Positions 16,772 through 26,612 of a stretch of 64,000 bases of DNA are shown here, piece by piece. The stretch comes from Calothrix sp. C42_A2020_038 (GTDB lineage Bacteria > Cyanobacteriota > Cyanobacteriia > Cyanobacteriales > Nostocaceae): NCBI GenBank assembly GCA_015272395.1, contig JACYLQ010000001.1:124001-188000 (forward strand), read 5' to 3'. Positions within the stretch are counted from its first letter, which is position 1. The number at the start of each line of letters is the position of its first letter. The notes beneath the pieces are model-generated. The model had not been told where the DNA came from, did not search any database, and was given only the letters and a program-made list of their open reading frames with translations. The position numbers were made by a program, and so were the translations under genes.

Positions 16772-17452
16772 TTAACTTGTAACCTTTATACACTCAACTT
16801 CTTCGATTTGATTGAGAAAAGTCCATAAACGTAAGTCTGTAAAATCAGGTATTGCCATACAGGCGCCAATTTCGCGTAACTTTTCCGGGTCGTGAGTTGA
16901 CGCAATACCAATAGTTTTTAGCCCTGCACCGACTGCAGAACGAATTCCTGACGGAGAATCTTCCAGTGCTACAGCGTTTTCTATACTCACTCCTAAACGC
17001 TGAACTCCAACCCGGTAGGGTGTAGGGTCTGGTTTCGCTGCTGCTTCGTCTTCTGCGATGACAACTACCTCAAATGCGTCATTCAACCCCAGTACATTCA
17101 ACATAAATTCTGCATTTTGACGTGGTGCATTTGTGACTAGCGCGCGTTTCACTTGATGTGTGTCAGTCCAAGTTAATAATTCTGTGAGTCCTGGCAAACG
17201 CTGTAAAGACGGCGCCATATCTCGGAACATCGCTTCTTTTTCCTCAGCAAATTCTCTAACTTCTTGTGGTGATAATTGTGGCAAAATATCTGCAAGAATT
17301 TCTGGATTTAACCTACCGCTGATTTTCTTCTGATAAAAGTTTTCATCTATATCCATATCATATCGACTCAACATCTTCTGCCAAGCCAAAAAGTGGATAG
17401 GGTCAGTGTTGACGAGAGTTCCATCGAGGTCGAACAGAATTGCTGTCAGCAT
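16772..17452 (-). CDS. HAD-superfamily phosphatase, beta-phosphoglucomutase-like
   Basis: The protein has 226 residues. Motif I is FDLDGTLVNT with nucleophile Asp8 and acid/base Asp10. Motif II is ALVTNAP, motif III is the lysine in AAAKPDP, and motif IV is ALEDSPSGI. The small helical cap between motifs I and II marks subclass IA (beta-PGM, phosphoglycolate phosphatase-type). The substrate is probably a small phosphorylated metabolite; sequence alone does not decide which. It is monocistronic. Confidence 0.88.
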   Translation of the reverse strand: MLTAILFDLDGTLVNTDPIHFLAWQKMLSRYDMDIDENFYQKKISGRLNPEILADILPQLSPQEVREFAEEKEAMFRDMAPSLQRLPGLTELLTWTDTHQVKRALVTNAPRQNAEFMLNVLGLNDAFEVVVIAEDEAAAKPDPTPYRVGVQRLGVSIENAVALEDSPSGIRSAVGAGLKTIGIASTHDPEKLREIGACMAIPDFTDLRLWTFLNQIEEVECIKVTS

Positions 17453-17720
17453 AATTTAGGTAAATAAATATGAACATTTATTACACAGTCTACATGATCA
17501 AGATTCTATTTTGACTAATTTATACAAAATCAAAACTCCAAGCTCAACATAGCACCTATCTCAGTTATATGGCTAAATAGTAGTATTTTTAACCTTAAGT
17601 TTTTTTACTAAAGCAATAGAGTCTTGGAAGCTGGTAATAAAATTAACACGTTCAATTAAACTTCGCTTGTTGTCTTGAGTTTTAGGCAATAGTGTGAATG
17701 TAATCAGAAGAGGTGTGCAT

Positions 17721-19736
17721 ATGACAAAAATCACCATCAACGGTATTTCAATTGACCCAGCAACCCAGAGCAATACTGCTGGTTTCGCCAATCTCATCAG
17801 CCCAGATAGTTCCGAATCTAACTATATTTTAATTCAAACAAGCCAACCGTTGAATCGTGAGCAAAGAAGTCAGCTCGCAACACTAGGCGCCGAAATACTT
17901 GAGTATGTTCCAGAAAACGCTTACATTTGTCGCTACGAACCTGCAAATTTAGACGTTATACGAAATTTACCATTTATTGAATGGGCTAATGTATACATGG
18001 AAGGTTTTAAACTTGCATTGGGGTTGCGTCCTGGACTTGAGTGCAACACTAGGAATTTACTTGACCTTGGCGATATAGAAAAAACCATATCACGACAACC
18101 CAAAGAAGTAACTGTTGTATTGCATAATAATGTTTCTATTGATGATGACCTGAAAAGGCGCCTTGCCACTGCTGTTAGAGTTAATCCTGATGATTTAGAA
18201 TTTACAAGTAATTCAATTAGGCTTTCGGTTCAATCACAGTATTTAGAAGATTTGGCAAAGATAGATGAGATACGACATATTGAAGAACATGTACCACCAC
18301 AATTATTTAACAGTGTAGCTTTAACAGTATTAAATGCTGATAAAGCCCACAGCATTGGTCAATTTGAGGGTGAAGGTCAAGTTGTTGCCATCGCTGACAG
18401 TGGTTTTGATAAAGGTTCGACCGAAGATGTTCATCCTGCTTTTACTGGTAGAGTACTTAAGCTTTATCCATTGGGACGGGCAACCTCTAATGACCCTGAT
18501 GGACATGGTACCCATGTTGCTGGTTCAGTGTTAGGTGATGGGTTTTCAGAAAATATGGGTGGTGCTATTCGTGGAACCGCTCCCAAAGCAAAGTTTGTTC
18601 TCCAATCTGTACTTGATGCTAGAGGAGGTTTGGGAGGTTTACCTACTGATTTAAATAGCTTATTTAAAATCCCTTATCAAAATGATGGCGCCCGTGTACA
18701 TACAAATTCTTGGGGTGCCCCAACCGCAGGCAAATATAATGTGAGTTGTTTGCAAGTTGACCGTTTTGTTTGGGAAAATCGAGACATGGTAATTTGCTTT
18801 GCCGCAGGTAACGATGGTCGTGACCGAGATGCAAATGGTGTTATTGATAGTGGTTCTATCGCTTCACCTGGTGCTGCCAAAAACTGTATCACAGTAGGAG
18901 CTACAGAAAATAATAGACCTGAGCTATCAAAACCATACAGTACTCTTAACCGTTACCGTGCTGAACCTATAGCTTCGGATGGATGGTCTAACAACCCAGA
19001 AGGAATGGCAGCTTTCAGCAGTCGAGGACCGACTCAAAACGAACGTATCAAACCTGATGTTGTTGCACCTGGAACAGTAATTTTATCCACTCGTTCGCGA
19101 GAAGCAAATATTCCGCCTTTTTACGGCACATCTACAGACCCACTCTATGCATTTTTATCTGGCACCAGCATGGCAACACCATTAGTTGCAGGTTGTGCAG
19201 CAGTTGTCAGAGAGTATTGCCAAAAGAAAGAAAATCAAAATAATCCCAGTGCAGCTTTAATCAAAGCAATGCTAATCAATGGCGCCAAGGATATTGTCGG
19301 TCAATATGTACCTTCAGAAGCAGGAGATATCCCTAACTTTGCCGAAGGGTTTGGTCGAGTTGATCTTGCTGCAACAGTTGGACCTAGAGGTGAGAACGAG
19401 CGGGTTATCTTCAAAGATGAAAACACCACTCTTGACACACTTGAAGAGGAAAAGCTTGAAGTTGAAGTTACTGCTGACTCACTACTCAAAGTGACTTTAG
19501 TGTGGACTGACTTTCCTGGAGAAGCATTGCAAAATGACTTAGACTTAATTGTTAAAACACCTGATGGTCAAGAACGACACGGAAACATGCCACCATCATC
19601 TCTAGAATTTGATCGCCATAATAATGTTGAGCAGGTTATCTGGGCTAATGTACCTCCACCTTCTGTCGAGGTTATAGTACGCGCGCATCGGATTACCCAA
19701 CCCCAATCCTATGCATTAGTGGTACGATTATCCTGA
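17721..19736 (+). CDS. Intracellular-type subtilisin-like serine protease (S8)
   Basis: This is a 671-residue subtilase with no signal peptide. The catalytic triad is visible: Asp226 (IADSGFD), His262 (DGHGTHVAG) and Ser483 (LSGTSMATP), with the oxyanion Asn near CFAAGND. The first 200 residues look like a duplicated propeptide-type region. The last 120 residues form a jelly-roll-like domain (VTLVWTDFPGEALQNDLDL) seen in many cyanobacterial and fungal-like S8 proteins. The long insertion between Asp and His motifs is short here. ATG 17721 is chosen over GTG 17694 because AGAGG lies 8 bases before it. Peptide hydrolysis is expected; the location is likely cytoplasmic or non-classical. Confidence 0.88.
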   Translation: MTKITINGISIDPATQSNTAGFANLISPDSSESNYILIQTSQPLNREQRSQLATLGAEILEYVPENAYICRYEPANLDVIRNLPFIEWANVYMEGFKLALGLRPGLECNTRNLLDLGDIEKTISRQPKEVTVVLHNNVSIDDDLKRRLATAVRVNPDDLEFTSNSIRLSVQSQYLEDLAKIDEIRHIEEHVPPQLFNSVALTVLNADKAHSIGQFEGEGQVVAIADSGFDKGSTEDVHPAFTGRVLKLYPLGRATSNDPDGHGTHVAGSVLGDGFSENMGGAIRGTAPKAKFVLQSVLDARGGLGGLPTDLNSLFKIPYQNDGARVHTNSWGAPTAGKYNVSCLQVDRFVWENRDMVICFAAGNDGRDRDANGVIDSGSIASPGAAKNCITVGATENNRPELSKPYSTLNRYRAEPIASDGWSNNPEGMAAFSSRGPTQNERIKPDVVAPGTVILSTRSREANIPPFYGTSTDPLYAFLSGTSMATPLVAGCAAVVREYCQKKENQNNPSAALIKAMLINGAKDIVGQYVPSEAGDIPNFAEGFGRVDLAATVGPRGENERVIFKDENTTLDTLEEEKLEVEVTADSLLKVTLVWTDFPGEALQNDLDLIVKTPDGQERHGNMPPSSLEFDRHNNVEQVIWANVPPPSVEVIVRAHRITQPQSYALVVRLS

Positions 19737-19814
19737 GAAAGTAGGCGCCCTTAGCTCTGTGAACTGCTTGAAAAACTTGGTTACAGTAGTTCAACCTCAA
19801 AAATATACAATCCG

Positions 19815-20600
19815 ATGATAACTGCCAAACAAAACTTTCGTGTCTCAGAGCTATGGGTAAATATCTATAATTCAGAAGCTGAAATAGCTGATGCTGCTGC
19901 TCTTGTTGTTTGTGAGTATCTATACAGTGTTTTACAGGAACAAGAAACAGCAAATGTATTATTAGCAACAGGTAATTCCCAACTTAAGTTTTTGGATAGT
20001 CTGATATCCCTAGGTGGTATTGATTGGTCACGAGTTACATGTTTCCATTTAGATGAGTACTTGGGAATTTCAGCCGATCATCCAGCGAGTTTTCGACGAT
20101 ATCTAAGAGAAAAAGTTGAACTCGTCGTTAACCCTAGAGTATTTTATTACATCGAAGGTGATGCACTAGAACCTTTGGCTGAGTGCGTGCGGTATTCGCA
20201 GCTTTTGCAAACACAACCGATAGATTTGTGTTTGTTAGGAATTGGAGAAAACGGACACCTCGCGTTCAACGACCCAAAAGTAGCTAACTTTCGTGACTCA
20301 AACGCAGTTAAATTAGTTAAACTTGATGAAATTAACCGTCAGCAACAAGTCAACACCGGATATTTCTCTCATCTTGAACAAGTACCACAGTACGCTTTTA
20401 CTGTTACAATTCCCGTGATTTGTGCCGCTAAAAAAATTATCTGTTTGGCGCCGGGTCAACGCAAAGCACAAATTATTAAAACCATGTTAAAAGGGGAAGT
20501 TACAGAAACTTGTCCAGCTTCAATTTTACGCCATCAACCCCAAGCAACCCTATATTTAGATGTTGATTCAGCTAGCCAGACTTATACAATCGGTACATAA
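19815..20600 (+). CDS. nagB: Glucosamine-6-phosphate deaminase
   Basis: The product has 261 residues. Family motifs are present: LLATGNSQLKFL (phosphate loop), FHLDEYLG (catalytic aspartate region), LLGIGENGHLAFNDP (active-site His and Asp), and a C-terminal SILRHQPQATLYLD. The enzyme converts glucosamine-6-phosphate to fructose-6-phosphate and ammonia. It may equally belong to the 6-phosphogluconolactonase-related branch, but the ENGHLAFNDP motif is characteristic of NagB. The start codon ATG lies 78 bp after the subtilase gene on the same strand. Confidence 0.9.
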   Translation: MITAKQNFRVSELWVNIYNSEAEIADAAALVVCEYLYSVLQEQETANVLLATGNSQLKFLDSLISLGGIDWSRVTCFHLDEYLGISADHPASFRRYLREKVELVVNPRVFYYIEGDALEPLAECVRYSQLLQTQPIDLCLLGIGENGHLAFNDPKVANFRDSNAVKLVKLDEINRQQQVNTGYFSHLEQVPQYAFTVTIPVICAAKKIICLAPGQRKAQIIKTMLKGEVTETCPASILRHQPQATLYLDVDSASQTYTIGT

Positions 20601-20607
20601 AATTTTG

Positions 20608-21495
20608 TTAAGAACGCGGTAATCCCAACACTCCAAATTTCTGAGGAGAACGTAGAGTCAAAACAGTAATTTCGGGACGACAGGCAAATCTTAGATGTAC
20701 TGCCGTCATACCCAATCCTCTATTTGTGTATAATTTCATTGAGCCGATTTGGTAGAGACCAGAGTAATATTTTTGACCTAACTCTGGTAGAATTGGGGGT
20801 TTGAAAAAAGGTATGCGTATTTGTCCAGCGTGAGAATGTCCGGATAGTTGTAAATCAAATCTATTTGTTGCAGCACTAATATCGCCAAAGTCTGGTTCAT
20901 GAGCAAGTAAAATAGCGGCGCCATCATCGGGCAGGTTTTTGAGGACTTGATCCAAACTAGCTTTACCAGCCCAAACATCATCAACACCTGCAATATATAA
21001 CTTTGCGGCACCACGTTGTACAATAGAGTAAGTATTATCAAGGTTAACAACATTAGTTTTTGCCATTACCTTAGCAATCGCGATGGGATCAGCCCAGTAG
21101 TCATGGTTTCCTAGCACGCCAAATTTACCATCTTTGGCCACAAGTTCCCCCATCGTCGCTTCTAATTTGGGGATGAAGCGTTCTTGTTCCCCTGTCACAA
21201 AATCACCTGTAATGACAATTAAATCAGGCTTTTGTTGATTAACCAAGCGGAAGATACGGCTTAAATAAGCTTTGGTCGTTCTTCTATTGACATGTATATC
21301 ACTAATTTGTACAATTCTATATTCACTAAATTCTTGTGCAAGATGTGGAAGAGTAAGCTGTAGCGAATTAACTTCAATCCAATTTGGTTCAATGAAATAA
21401 GCATATAGGAAAGTACACAACCCCAGTATTAAAACTAACCAGAACCATCGAAACACTTTTCGGCGTGTTTTTTTGGGTTGCTTATGATTTTGCAA
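20608..21495 (-). CDS. Membrane-anchored metallophosphoesterase (YkuE-like)
   Basis: The protein has 295 residues. A basic N-terminus and one membrane helix (about 14-34) are followed by a calcineurin-like phosphoesterase domain. Metal motifs are IVQISDIH, ITGDF, LGNHDYW, LLAHEP and SGHSHAGQ. The layout matches YkuE-type enzymes that face outside the membrane; some relatives act on UDP-sugar lipids or phosphodiesters. It is convergent with nagB, with only 7 bp between stops. Confidence 0.88.
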   Translation of the reverse strand: MQNHKQPKKTRRKVFRWFWLVLILGLCTFLYAYFIEPNWIEVNSLQLTLPHLAQEFSEYRIVQISDIHVNRRTTKAYLSRIFRLVNQQKPDLIVITGDFVTGEQERFIPKLEATMGELVAKDGKFGVLGNHDYWADPIAIAKVMAKTNVVNLDNTYSIVQRGAAKLYIAGVDDVWAGKASLDQVLKNLPDDGAAILLAHEPDFGDISAATNRFDLQLSGHSHAGQIRIPFFKPPILPELGQKYYSGLYQIGSMKLYTNRGLGMTAVHLRFACRPEITVLTLRSPQKFGVLGLPRS

Positions 21496-21655
21496 GGTTT
21501 AATCTCCAGCCTCAATGAATTTGACAATATCCTGTACAGTTTTAAATTTGAATTAAATGTCATGTCAATTGGGGAATTCAACACTGTTAATTCAAATTCT
21601 CGAAAAACAAATCTCGTTAAGATAAAACTTTGAAGTCAAAAAATACTAAATTATT

Positions 21656-23011
21656 ATGAGTTTACCTATTGTTGCTATTATCGGGCGCCCAAACGTGGGC
21701 AAATCAACTTTTGTAAATCGTTTAGCTGGTGAACAGACTGCTATCGTTCATGATGAACCAGGTGTAACGCGCGACCGAACCTACTTGAGAGCATATTGGC
21801 GTGATCGAGAATTCACGGTCGTTGATACAGGTGGTTTAATATTCAATGATGATACCGAATTTTTACCACTAATTCGCCAACAAGCGATGATTGCACTTTC
21901 TGAAGCGAGTGCAGCAATCTTTTTAGTTGATGGACAAACAGGACCAACGTCATCAGACGAGGAAATTGCTGGATGGTTGCGGACTCAAAAAGTCCCTGTC
22001 CTACTCGCAGTCAACAAATGCGAATCTCCCGAACAAGGGTTATTGCAAGCTGCCGAATTTTGGAAACTTGGACTTGGTGAACCATATCCAATTTCAGCAA
22101 TTCATGGTAGTGGTACAGGTGATTTACTCGATGAGCTAATCAACCATTTACCAACAATACAAGATATACAAGAGTCAGAAGAAATCAAAATTGCCATCGT
22201 TGGTCGTCCCAATGTTGGCAAATCAAGTCTTTTAAACGCATTTGTTGGTGAGGAACGGGCGATAGTTAGTCCAATTTCCGGTACAACGCGCGATGCAATT
22301 GATACATTCATTGAACGTAACGGTCAAAAATACCGCTTAATCGATACTGCTGGAATTCGCAAAAAGAAAAGCGTTGAATATGGTACCGAATTTTTCAGTA
22401 TCAATCGTGCTTTTAAAGCGATTCGACGTGCGGATGCAGTGTTACTTGTAATTGATGCTCTTGATGGTGTCACCGAACAAGACCAAAAACTAGCTGGACG
22501 CATCATTGAAGAAGGGCGTGCTTGTATTATTGTCGTCAATAAATGGGATGCAGTTGAAAAAGACTCCCATACTATCTACGACTATCAGCGTACCTTAGAA
22601 GAACGATTACATTTTACTGAGTGGGCAGATACTATCTTTGTGAGTGCCCTTACAGGACAACGTGTCGAGAAGATTTTAGAATTAGTTTTAGCCAGCGTTG
22701 AATCCCACAGGCGCCGTGTTAGTACATCAGTCATTAATGAAGTTCTCGAAGATGCAGTGCATTGGCATTCGCCTCCAGTTAGTCGTAGCGGTAAACAAGG
22801 TAAAATCTACTACGGTACCCAAGTGACAACGGCGCCGCCAACAATTGCCCTGTTTGTAAATGAAGCCAGCCGTTTCAACGATAACTATCGTCGTTATATT
22901 GAGCGTCAATTCCGTAAACAGCTAGGATTTAAAGGCACACCAATCCGCATATTGTGGCGCAGTAAAAAAGTCCGCGATATCGAAAACACCAACCGAGCAA
23001 CAAGAGTCTGA
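21656..23011 (+). CDS. der: Ribosome biogenesis GTPase Der (EngA)
   Basis: The product has 451 residues with two tandem GTPase domains. The first starts at residue 6 (GRPNVGKST) and has DTGG and NKCE. The second starts at about 181 (GRPNVGKSS) and has DTAG and NKWD. The C-terminal KH-like domain ends in [12 protein letters not shown]. This is a full-length, normal Der, required for 50S subunit assembly. The ecfT gene follows on the same strand after 255 bp. Confidence 0.97.
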   Translation: MSLPIVAIIGRPNVGKSTFVNRLAGEQTAIVHDEPGVTRDRTYLRAYWRDREFTVVDTGGLIFNDDTEFLPLIRQQAMIALSEASAAIFLVDGQTGPTSSDEEIAGWLRTQKVPVLLAVNKCESPEQGLLQAAEFWKLGLGEPYPISAIHGSGTGDLLDELINHLPTIQDIQESEEIKIAIVGRPNVGKSSLLNAFVGEERAIVSPISGTTRDAIDTFIERNGQKYRLIDTAGIRKKKSVEYGTEFFSINRAFKAIRRADAVLLVIDALDGVTEQDQKLAGRIIEEGRACIIVVNKWDAVEKDSHTIYDYQRTLEERLHFTEWADTIFVSALTGQRVEKILELVLASVESHRRRVSTSVINEVLEDAVHWHSPPVSRSGKQGKIYYGTQVTTAPPTIALFVNEASRFNDNYRRYIERQFRKQLGFKGTPIRILWRSKKVRDIENTNRATRV

Positions 23012-23266
23012 GGATTTTGGATTTTAGATTTTGAATTTTGGATTTGTCAGTAAAGGTGTTCTTACAGCAGTTTTTAGGTTGCGCTCTTGTACACACATAA
23101 AAATCAAACTGTTGTGGAGTGGGCGTCCTTACCCGCTCGGCTGTATTTAACCAACTTGAAATTTGCTGTAAAGAACCATAAGCTAGCGGGCGCAATTGCT
23201 GTATGAGTTCATACGACAGTTAAAATACTAAGACATCGTATCAAATCCAAAATCTAAAATTGTAAA

Positions 23267-24226
23267 ATGGATCTACTTCGTTCACTGCCTTTGGGCCTTT
23301 ATCTCGAACAACCACAAACCTGGTTGCATAAAATCGATCCGCGCGTTAAGTTTTTTTGGTTGATGAGCTTTTTGACAACTTATACTTTTGCAAACAACAT
23401 GTGGCGCCTGTTGTTGGTGGTATTGTTAATCTTGACAACTATAATTTCTGGTATACCTCGACGCATTTGGCAACAACCCCAACAAATGGTAGGTTTACTA
23501 TTTCTAGCTTTTTTTGTTTTTATTATTGGATGTATTACCCCTGATGGACTCGGTATAACTTACCAACCACGTTTAAGCCCGTATCAAACGACCCTATTAA
23601 CCCCACAATCTACTCCCACACCAACTCCCACTAATGTTTCGGCTCCAGAAATTGCCCCCACTCCACAACCTACAGGTAAAACATATACATATATTTTATT
23701 TGAACGCGGCCCAATCAAAGTTACTCGTCGCTCATTTGATTTAGCGCTGAGAATTAGTACAATCTTATTTACTGTCATATATAGTAGTAATCTATACTTA
23801 ATTACATCAGCACCAGAAGAAATAACAGCAGCATTAGAAGATTTAATGTTACCACTGCGAAAGCTAAAGTTACCAATTACAGAAGTGACTTTAACTTTAA
23901 CACTATCATTAAGATTTATACCTTTAGTTCTAGAAGAAATACAGAATTTAATTCGAGCAATCATGACGCGCGCGATCAACTGGAAAAAGATTGGATTTAA
24001 AGGTGCAGTGAAAATTTGGCTAGTTGTCACCGAAAGATTAATGACCAATTTATTTCTGCGCGCGGAACAAATGGCAAGTGCAATTACAGTACGTGGTTTT
24101 ACAAGTCCCAACCAGCACCGTGTCATTTGGCACGATTTTAAACTCAAACGGCGTGATTGGATAGCAATAATTGTACTTATACTATTTTGGGGCGCCAGAT
24201 TAATATACGGCAATGAGGTGAGCTAG
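23267..24226 (+). CDS. Energy-coupling factor transporter membrane protein EcfT (CbiQ family)
   Basis: The product has 319 residues. An N-terminal signature (DPRVKFFWL) is followed by several hydrophobic helices. A Thr/Pro-rich loop (about residues 106-138) is an insertion common in cyanobacterial members. The coupling region contains RFIPLVLEEIQNLIRAIMTRA and the AMTVRGF-type motif (here SAITVRGF). The protein would join a vitamin- or metal-binding S component to ATPases, none of which is encoded nearby. The substrate is unknown. No cobalamin riboswitch was seen upstream. Confidence 0.85.
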   Translation: MDLLRSLPLGLYLEQPQTWLHKIDPRVKFFWLMSFLTTYTFANNMWRLLLVVLLILTTIISGIPRRIWQQPQQMVGLLFLAFFVFIIGCITPDGLGITYQPRLSPYQTTLLTPQSTPTPTPTNVSAPEIAPTPQPTGKTYTYILFERGPIKVTRRSFDLALRISTILFTVIYSSNLYLITSAPEEITAALEDLMLPLRKLKLPITEVTLTLTLSLRFIPLVLEEIQNLIRAIMTRAINWKKIGFKGAVKIWLVVTERLMTNLFLRAEQMASAITVRGFTSPNQHRVIWHDFKLKRRDWIAIIVLILFWGARLIYGNEVS

Positions 24227-24234
24227 TGGTTTAT

Positions 24235-24284
24235 GTCATTAATTTTGGGTATTTGTAGCACAGGCATCTCTGCCTGTCCAGTTC
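24235..24284 (+). repeat. Dispersed 3'-end hairpin repeat, family A copy 2
   Basis: TGTCATTAATTTTGGG is followed by ACAGGCATCTCTGCCTGT, a perfect small hairpin. It starts 9 bp after the ecfT stop, between convergent genes, and could act as terminator for both. It is related to the copies at 2358 and 57712. Confidence 0.55.
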
Positions 24285-24289
24285 ACTAT

Positions 24290-25042
24290 TCAATATATTT
24301 TCAAAACGTGATACTGCACTCCTGTCTCAAAAATTCTCGTTCCCCCACCCTCTGCAATAGTTTGTCGTAAAAGATTTGGATTCGTAATTGCAACTCCTGC
24401 TAAATAATTAATGCCCATATCTGCAAACTCTTCTAACCAAGGTAAAGTTGGACCCATTAACACTAACTTCGCATTTTGTGATAACTCAACTAAACGAGGA
24501 AAGGTTTTATTGACGATAGAGGTAGCTGTCAGAAATACCCAGTCAGCTTCAGGTAAAATATACTCACAAGCTGTATCAGGTAAATCTTGGGGTGTTGGTT
24601 GACGCTCAAGTACTGTTAAATTTATTTCCTGTTCGTACTGACTTAACCCTGGATAGCGTCCAACCACAACTACTCGTTTTCCACGAATCAATGGTAAAAA
24701 ATGTTCAAAAACTGCCAGATTTGGATAATTTTTAGAATCAAGCGGTTGTGATAAGCAAAGAAGGGGTGATTTTGAATTAATTACTGCGTTAATCGCTGCC
24801 ATTGCAACTGTTGCTTGGTAACTATCCCAAGATTCTAACCAAGGTGCTAAATTGGCAACCGTTGTATTTATTAGTGTTCCTGACCAAGGTAGAGTGCGAG
24901 TTGCCTGACCTGGACTCATACACAAACCTATTCCCTCTGCTTGACAGAATGTCCAGGTCAACCCAATGATTATTTCTTCTACTAATGTATCTGTTTTAGT
25001 TAACTTCAACAGTAACTTATAAATTTCACGTGGTTGAATCAT
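24290..25042 (-). CDS. DUF364 / Rossmann-like putative heavy-metal-chelation domain protein
   Basis: The product has about 250 residues. The N-terminal half has the companion enolase-like domain (LPWSGTL, MAAINAVIN). The C-terminal half is Rossmann-like, with VVVVGRYPGL, W-V-F-L-T-A-T-S-I-V-N-K-T and LMGPTLP. These are hallmarks of DUF364/DUF4213 proteins, often linked with metal or molybdenum metabolism, but unproven. The frame opens with a GTG at 25060; ATG 25042 fits better. It lies convergent to ecfT, another candidate metal/vitamin gene. Confidence 0.75.
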   Translation of the reverse strand: MIQPREIYKLLLKLTKTDTLVEEIIIGLTWTFCQAEGIGLCMSPGQATRTLPWSGTLINTTVANLAPWLESWDSYQATVAMAAINAVINSKSPLLCLSQPLDSKNYPNLAVFEHFLPLIRGKRVVVVGRYPGLSQYEQEINLTVLERQPTPQDLPDTACEYILPEADWVFLTATSIVNKTFPRLVELSQNAKLVLMGPTLPWLEEFADMGINYLAGVAITNPNLLRQTIAEGGGTRIFETGVQYHVLKIY

Positions 25043-25146
25043 AGTTGATTGATTTATCACGACGTGAAACCATTAAAACTGGATTAGTAGAGGAAATAAT
25101 GTAATTTCTCTACCTTTTTGGTTGTTTAGAATATTTAGACAAATTG

Positions 25147-26385
25147 TTAAGGTGAGGAGTAGTATCTTTTCCCATACAAGGCGCCTGCTGGTGGGTTGGT
25201 TGCTTCAAAGTTAAGATTTCTTAAATCTTCTTCGCGTAAAACTGTATATCTTAAGTAGCAATCAACACATGTATATACTCGACTCAAACGCCTCTTAAGC
25301 CTGGGTCTTGGAATTGGACGTATCGGTAATTCTTCAGCAGGAACAAATACAGGTAAGGGTTTTGCTTCTAAGCTACGTAACGATTGCGCGCTAATAAAAC
25401 CTAAACAAAATGTCATCAGACTCATTGCAAACACTAAAGGATAATTGTGCTGTAATTTACTAATATCAGTCGAATCTACAGTGTTTATTTTTAAAAGTGA
25501 ATGTAAAGCGGTTGCAGCGTCCGGAAAACGATGTGCTTGGTTTGGTGCAACCATTCTTTCTAACCAATCTACCCAATGTATATTGAGTTCTGGTAACAAT
25601 TGGTGAATATTAAACTGCACCGAGTCATCTATTAAATTACCTATCTGCTGGGATGGAGTTTGTGTTAATAGACAAATCAACGTCGCACCTACACTGTACA
25701 AGTCAGAAGCATTCGTTAATGGTTTGCCAAATATTTGTTCTGGTGACATAAACCCTAATGTTCCTTTCACCATTGTACTGGCGCCCATATCTTCTGCACT
25801 GATTTGCGCCAATCCAAAGTCAACTAAATACACGTTTAATTCTTCATCAACTAAAATATTTTCAGGCTTGATATCCCGATGAATTACAGATGGTACCTGC
25901 TGTTGAAGGTAAACCAATATTTCCAATATACCTACTGCTATTTTCTCGATGCTTGCTAACTTTGATAATGATAATCTTTTGTTTCCAATCTCCTCAAAGT
26001 CCTCCCTTTTTATAGGAGGTTGAGGAGATGATATCCAATCAGATAAACAACAAGCATCTATATATTCCTGTACTAAACAAAAACCAGTGGGTGTTTCAAA
26101 ATATTCAATACACTTAGGTATACGAGGGTGATTAAGCTGTTGCAGTAAATAAAGTTCCCGCTCCAACGCAGTAAAACCCGACCAACAGGCGCCAACCGTG
26201 GCAAACTGAAACTGTTTAATCACGACACTTTCATGAGTCTCTAAAATTCGGCCTTTGTAAGTGACTCTCCCACCACTGAAGTTACGTCCCAATATATAAT
26301 CAATCTCATAACCCTCAGTACTAAAATCGGGAAAATTTAAACTGTTATCAAAAATACTGTTAGCGTTGTTAGTAGTACGAATCAT
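25147..26385 (-). CDS. Eukaryote-type Ser/Thr protein kinase, membrane-anchored
   Basis: The protein has 412 residues from ATG 26385 (MIRTTNN). The longer upstream frame is only translated dispersed repeat. The kinase domain (about 25-325) has a Gly-rich loop, catalytic Lys57 (VVIKQF), HRDIKPEN, DFGLA and SPEQ, so it should be active. One transmembrane helix (about 340-360) follows, then a Pro/Arg-rich region and a conserved short tail with C-V-D-C. An in-frame palindromic repeat inserts about 15 residues (119-133) between the hinge and the following helix. Substrates are unknown. Confidence 0.88.
   Translation of the reverse strand: MIRTTNNANSIFDNSLNFPDFSTEGYEIDYILGRNFSGGRVTYKGRILETHESVVIKQFQFATVGACWSGFTALERELYLLQQLNHPRIPKCIEYFETPTGFCLVQEYIDACCLSDWISSPQPPIKREDFEEIGNKRLSLSKLASIEKIAVGILEILVYLQQQVPSVIHRDIKPENILVDEELNVYLVDFGLAQISAEDMGASTMVKGTLGFMSPEQIFGKPLTNASDLYSVGATLICLLTQTPSQQIGNLIDDSVQFNIHQLLPELNIHWVDWLERMVAPNQAHRFPDAATALHSLLKINTVDSTDISKLQHNYPLVFAMSLMTFCLGFISAQSLRSLEAKPLPVFVPAEELPIRPIPRPRLKRRLSRVYTCVDCYLRYTVLREEDLRNLNFEATNPPAGALYGKRYYSSP
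25988..26029. repeat. Palindromic repeat inserted inside the kinase gene
   Basis: ATCTCCTCAA plus CCTCC (25988-26005, 3-base bulge) pairs with GGAGG plus TTGAGGAGAT (26015-26029) around a CTTTTTATA loop. It encodes PQPPIKREDFEEI in the kinase, a stretch that kinases normally lack between the hinge and helix D/E. It resembles the dispersed intergenic CCTCCC...GGGAGG elements. Confidence 0.6.
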
Positions 26386-26422
26386 ACTTAATAACCCAGT
26401 GAGGAGATACGGCATTTTGCAT

Positions 26423-26482
26423 CCAAATGAAATATACCTCCCTCCCCGATTTGGGGAAGGGAAGGGTAGGGGTCGGGTAGAT
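26423..26482 (-). repeat. C-rich palindromic dispersed repeat upstream of the kinase
   Basis: CTCCCTCCCCGATTTGGGGAAGGG and a GTAGGGGTCGGG tail lie just before the kinase start. This is a common type of cyanobacterial intergenic hairpin and is related in style to family B. Its translation creates the false N-terminal extension of the kinase ORF. Confidence 0.55.
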
Positions 26483-26612
26483 GCAGGCAATAGACTCTAA
26501 TTGTTGTACTATTTGTATTTCACTGTTCGACAATTGGTTACGAAAAATGCAACAAGTATAGATGGTAGCTAAATAGTTTTTTCCCAGATTCACTTTATTC
26601 TCACGCATCCGC

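Noticed and set aside
17573-17797. 74-codon minus-strand ORF overlapping the subtilase start
   Set aside because: It overlaps the well-supported subtilase gene, and its N-terminal half is the antisense of that gene.
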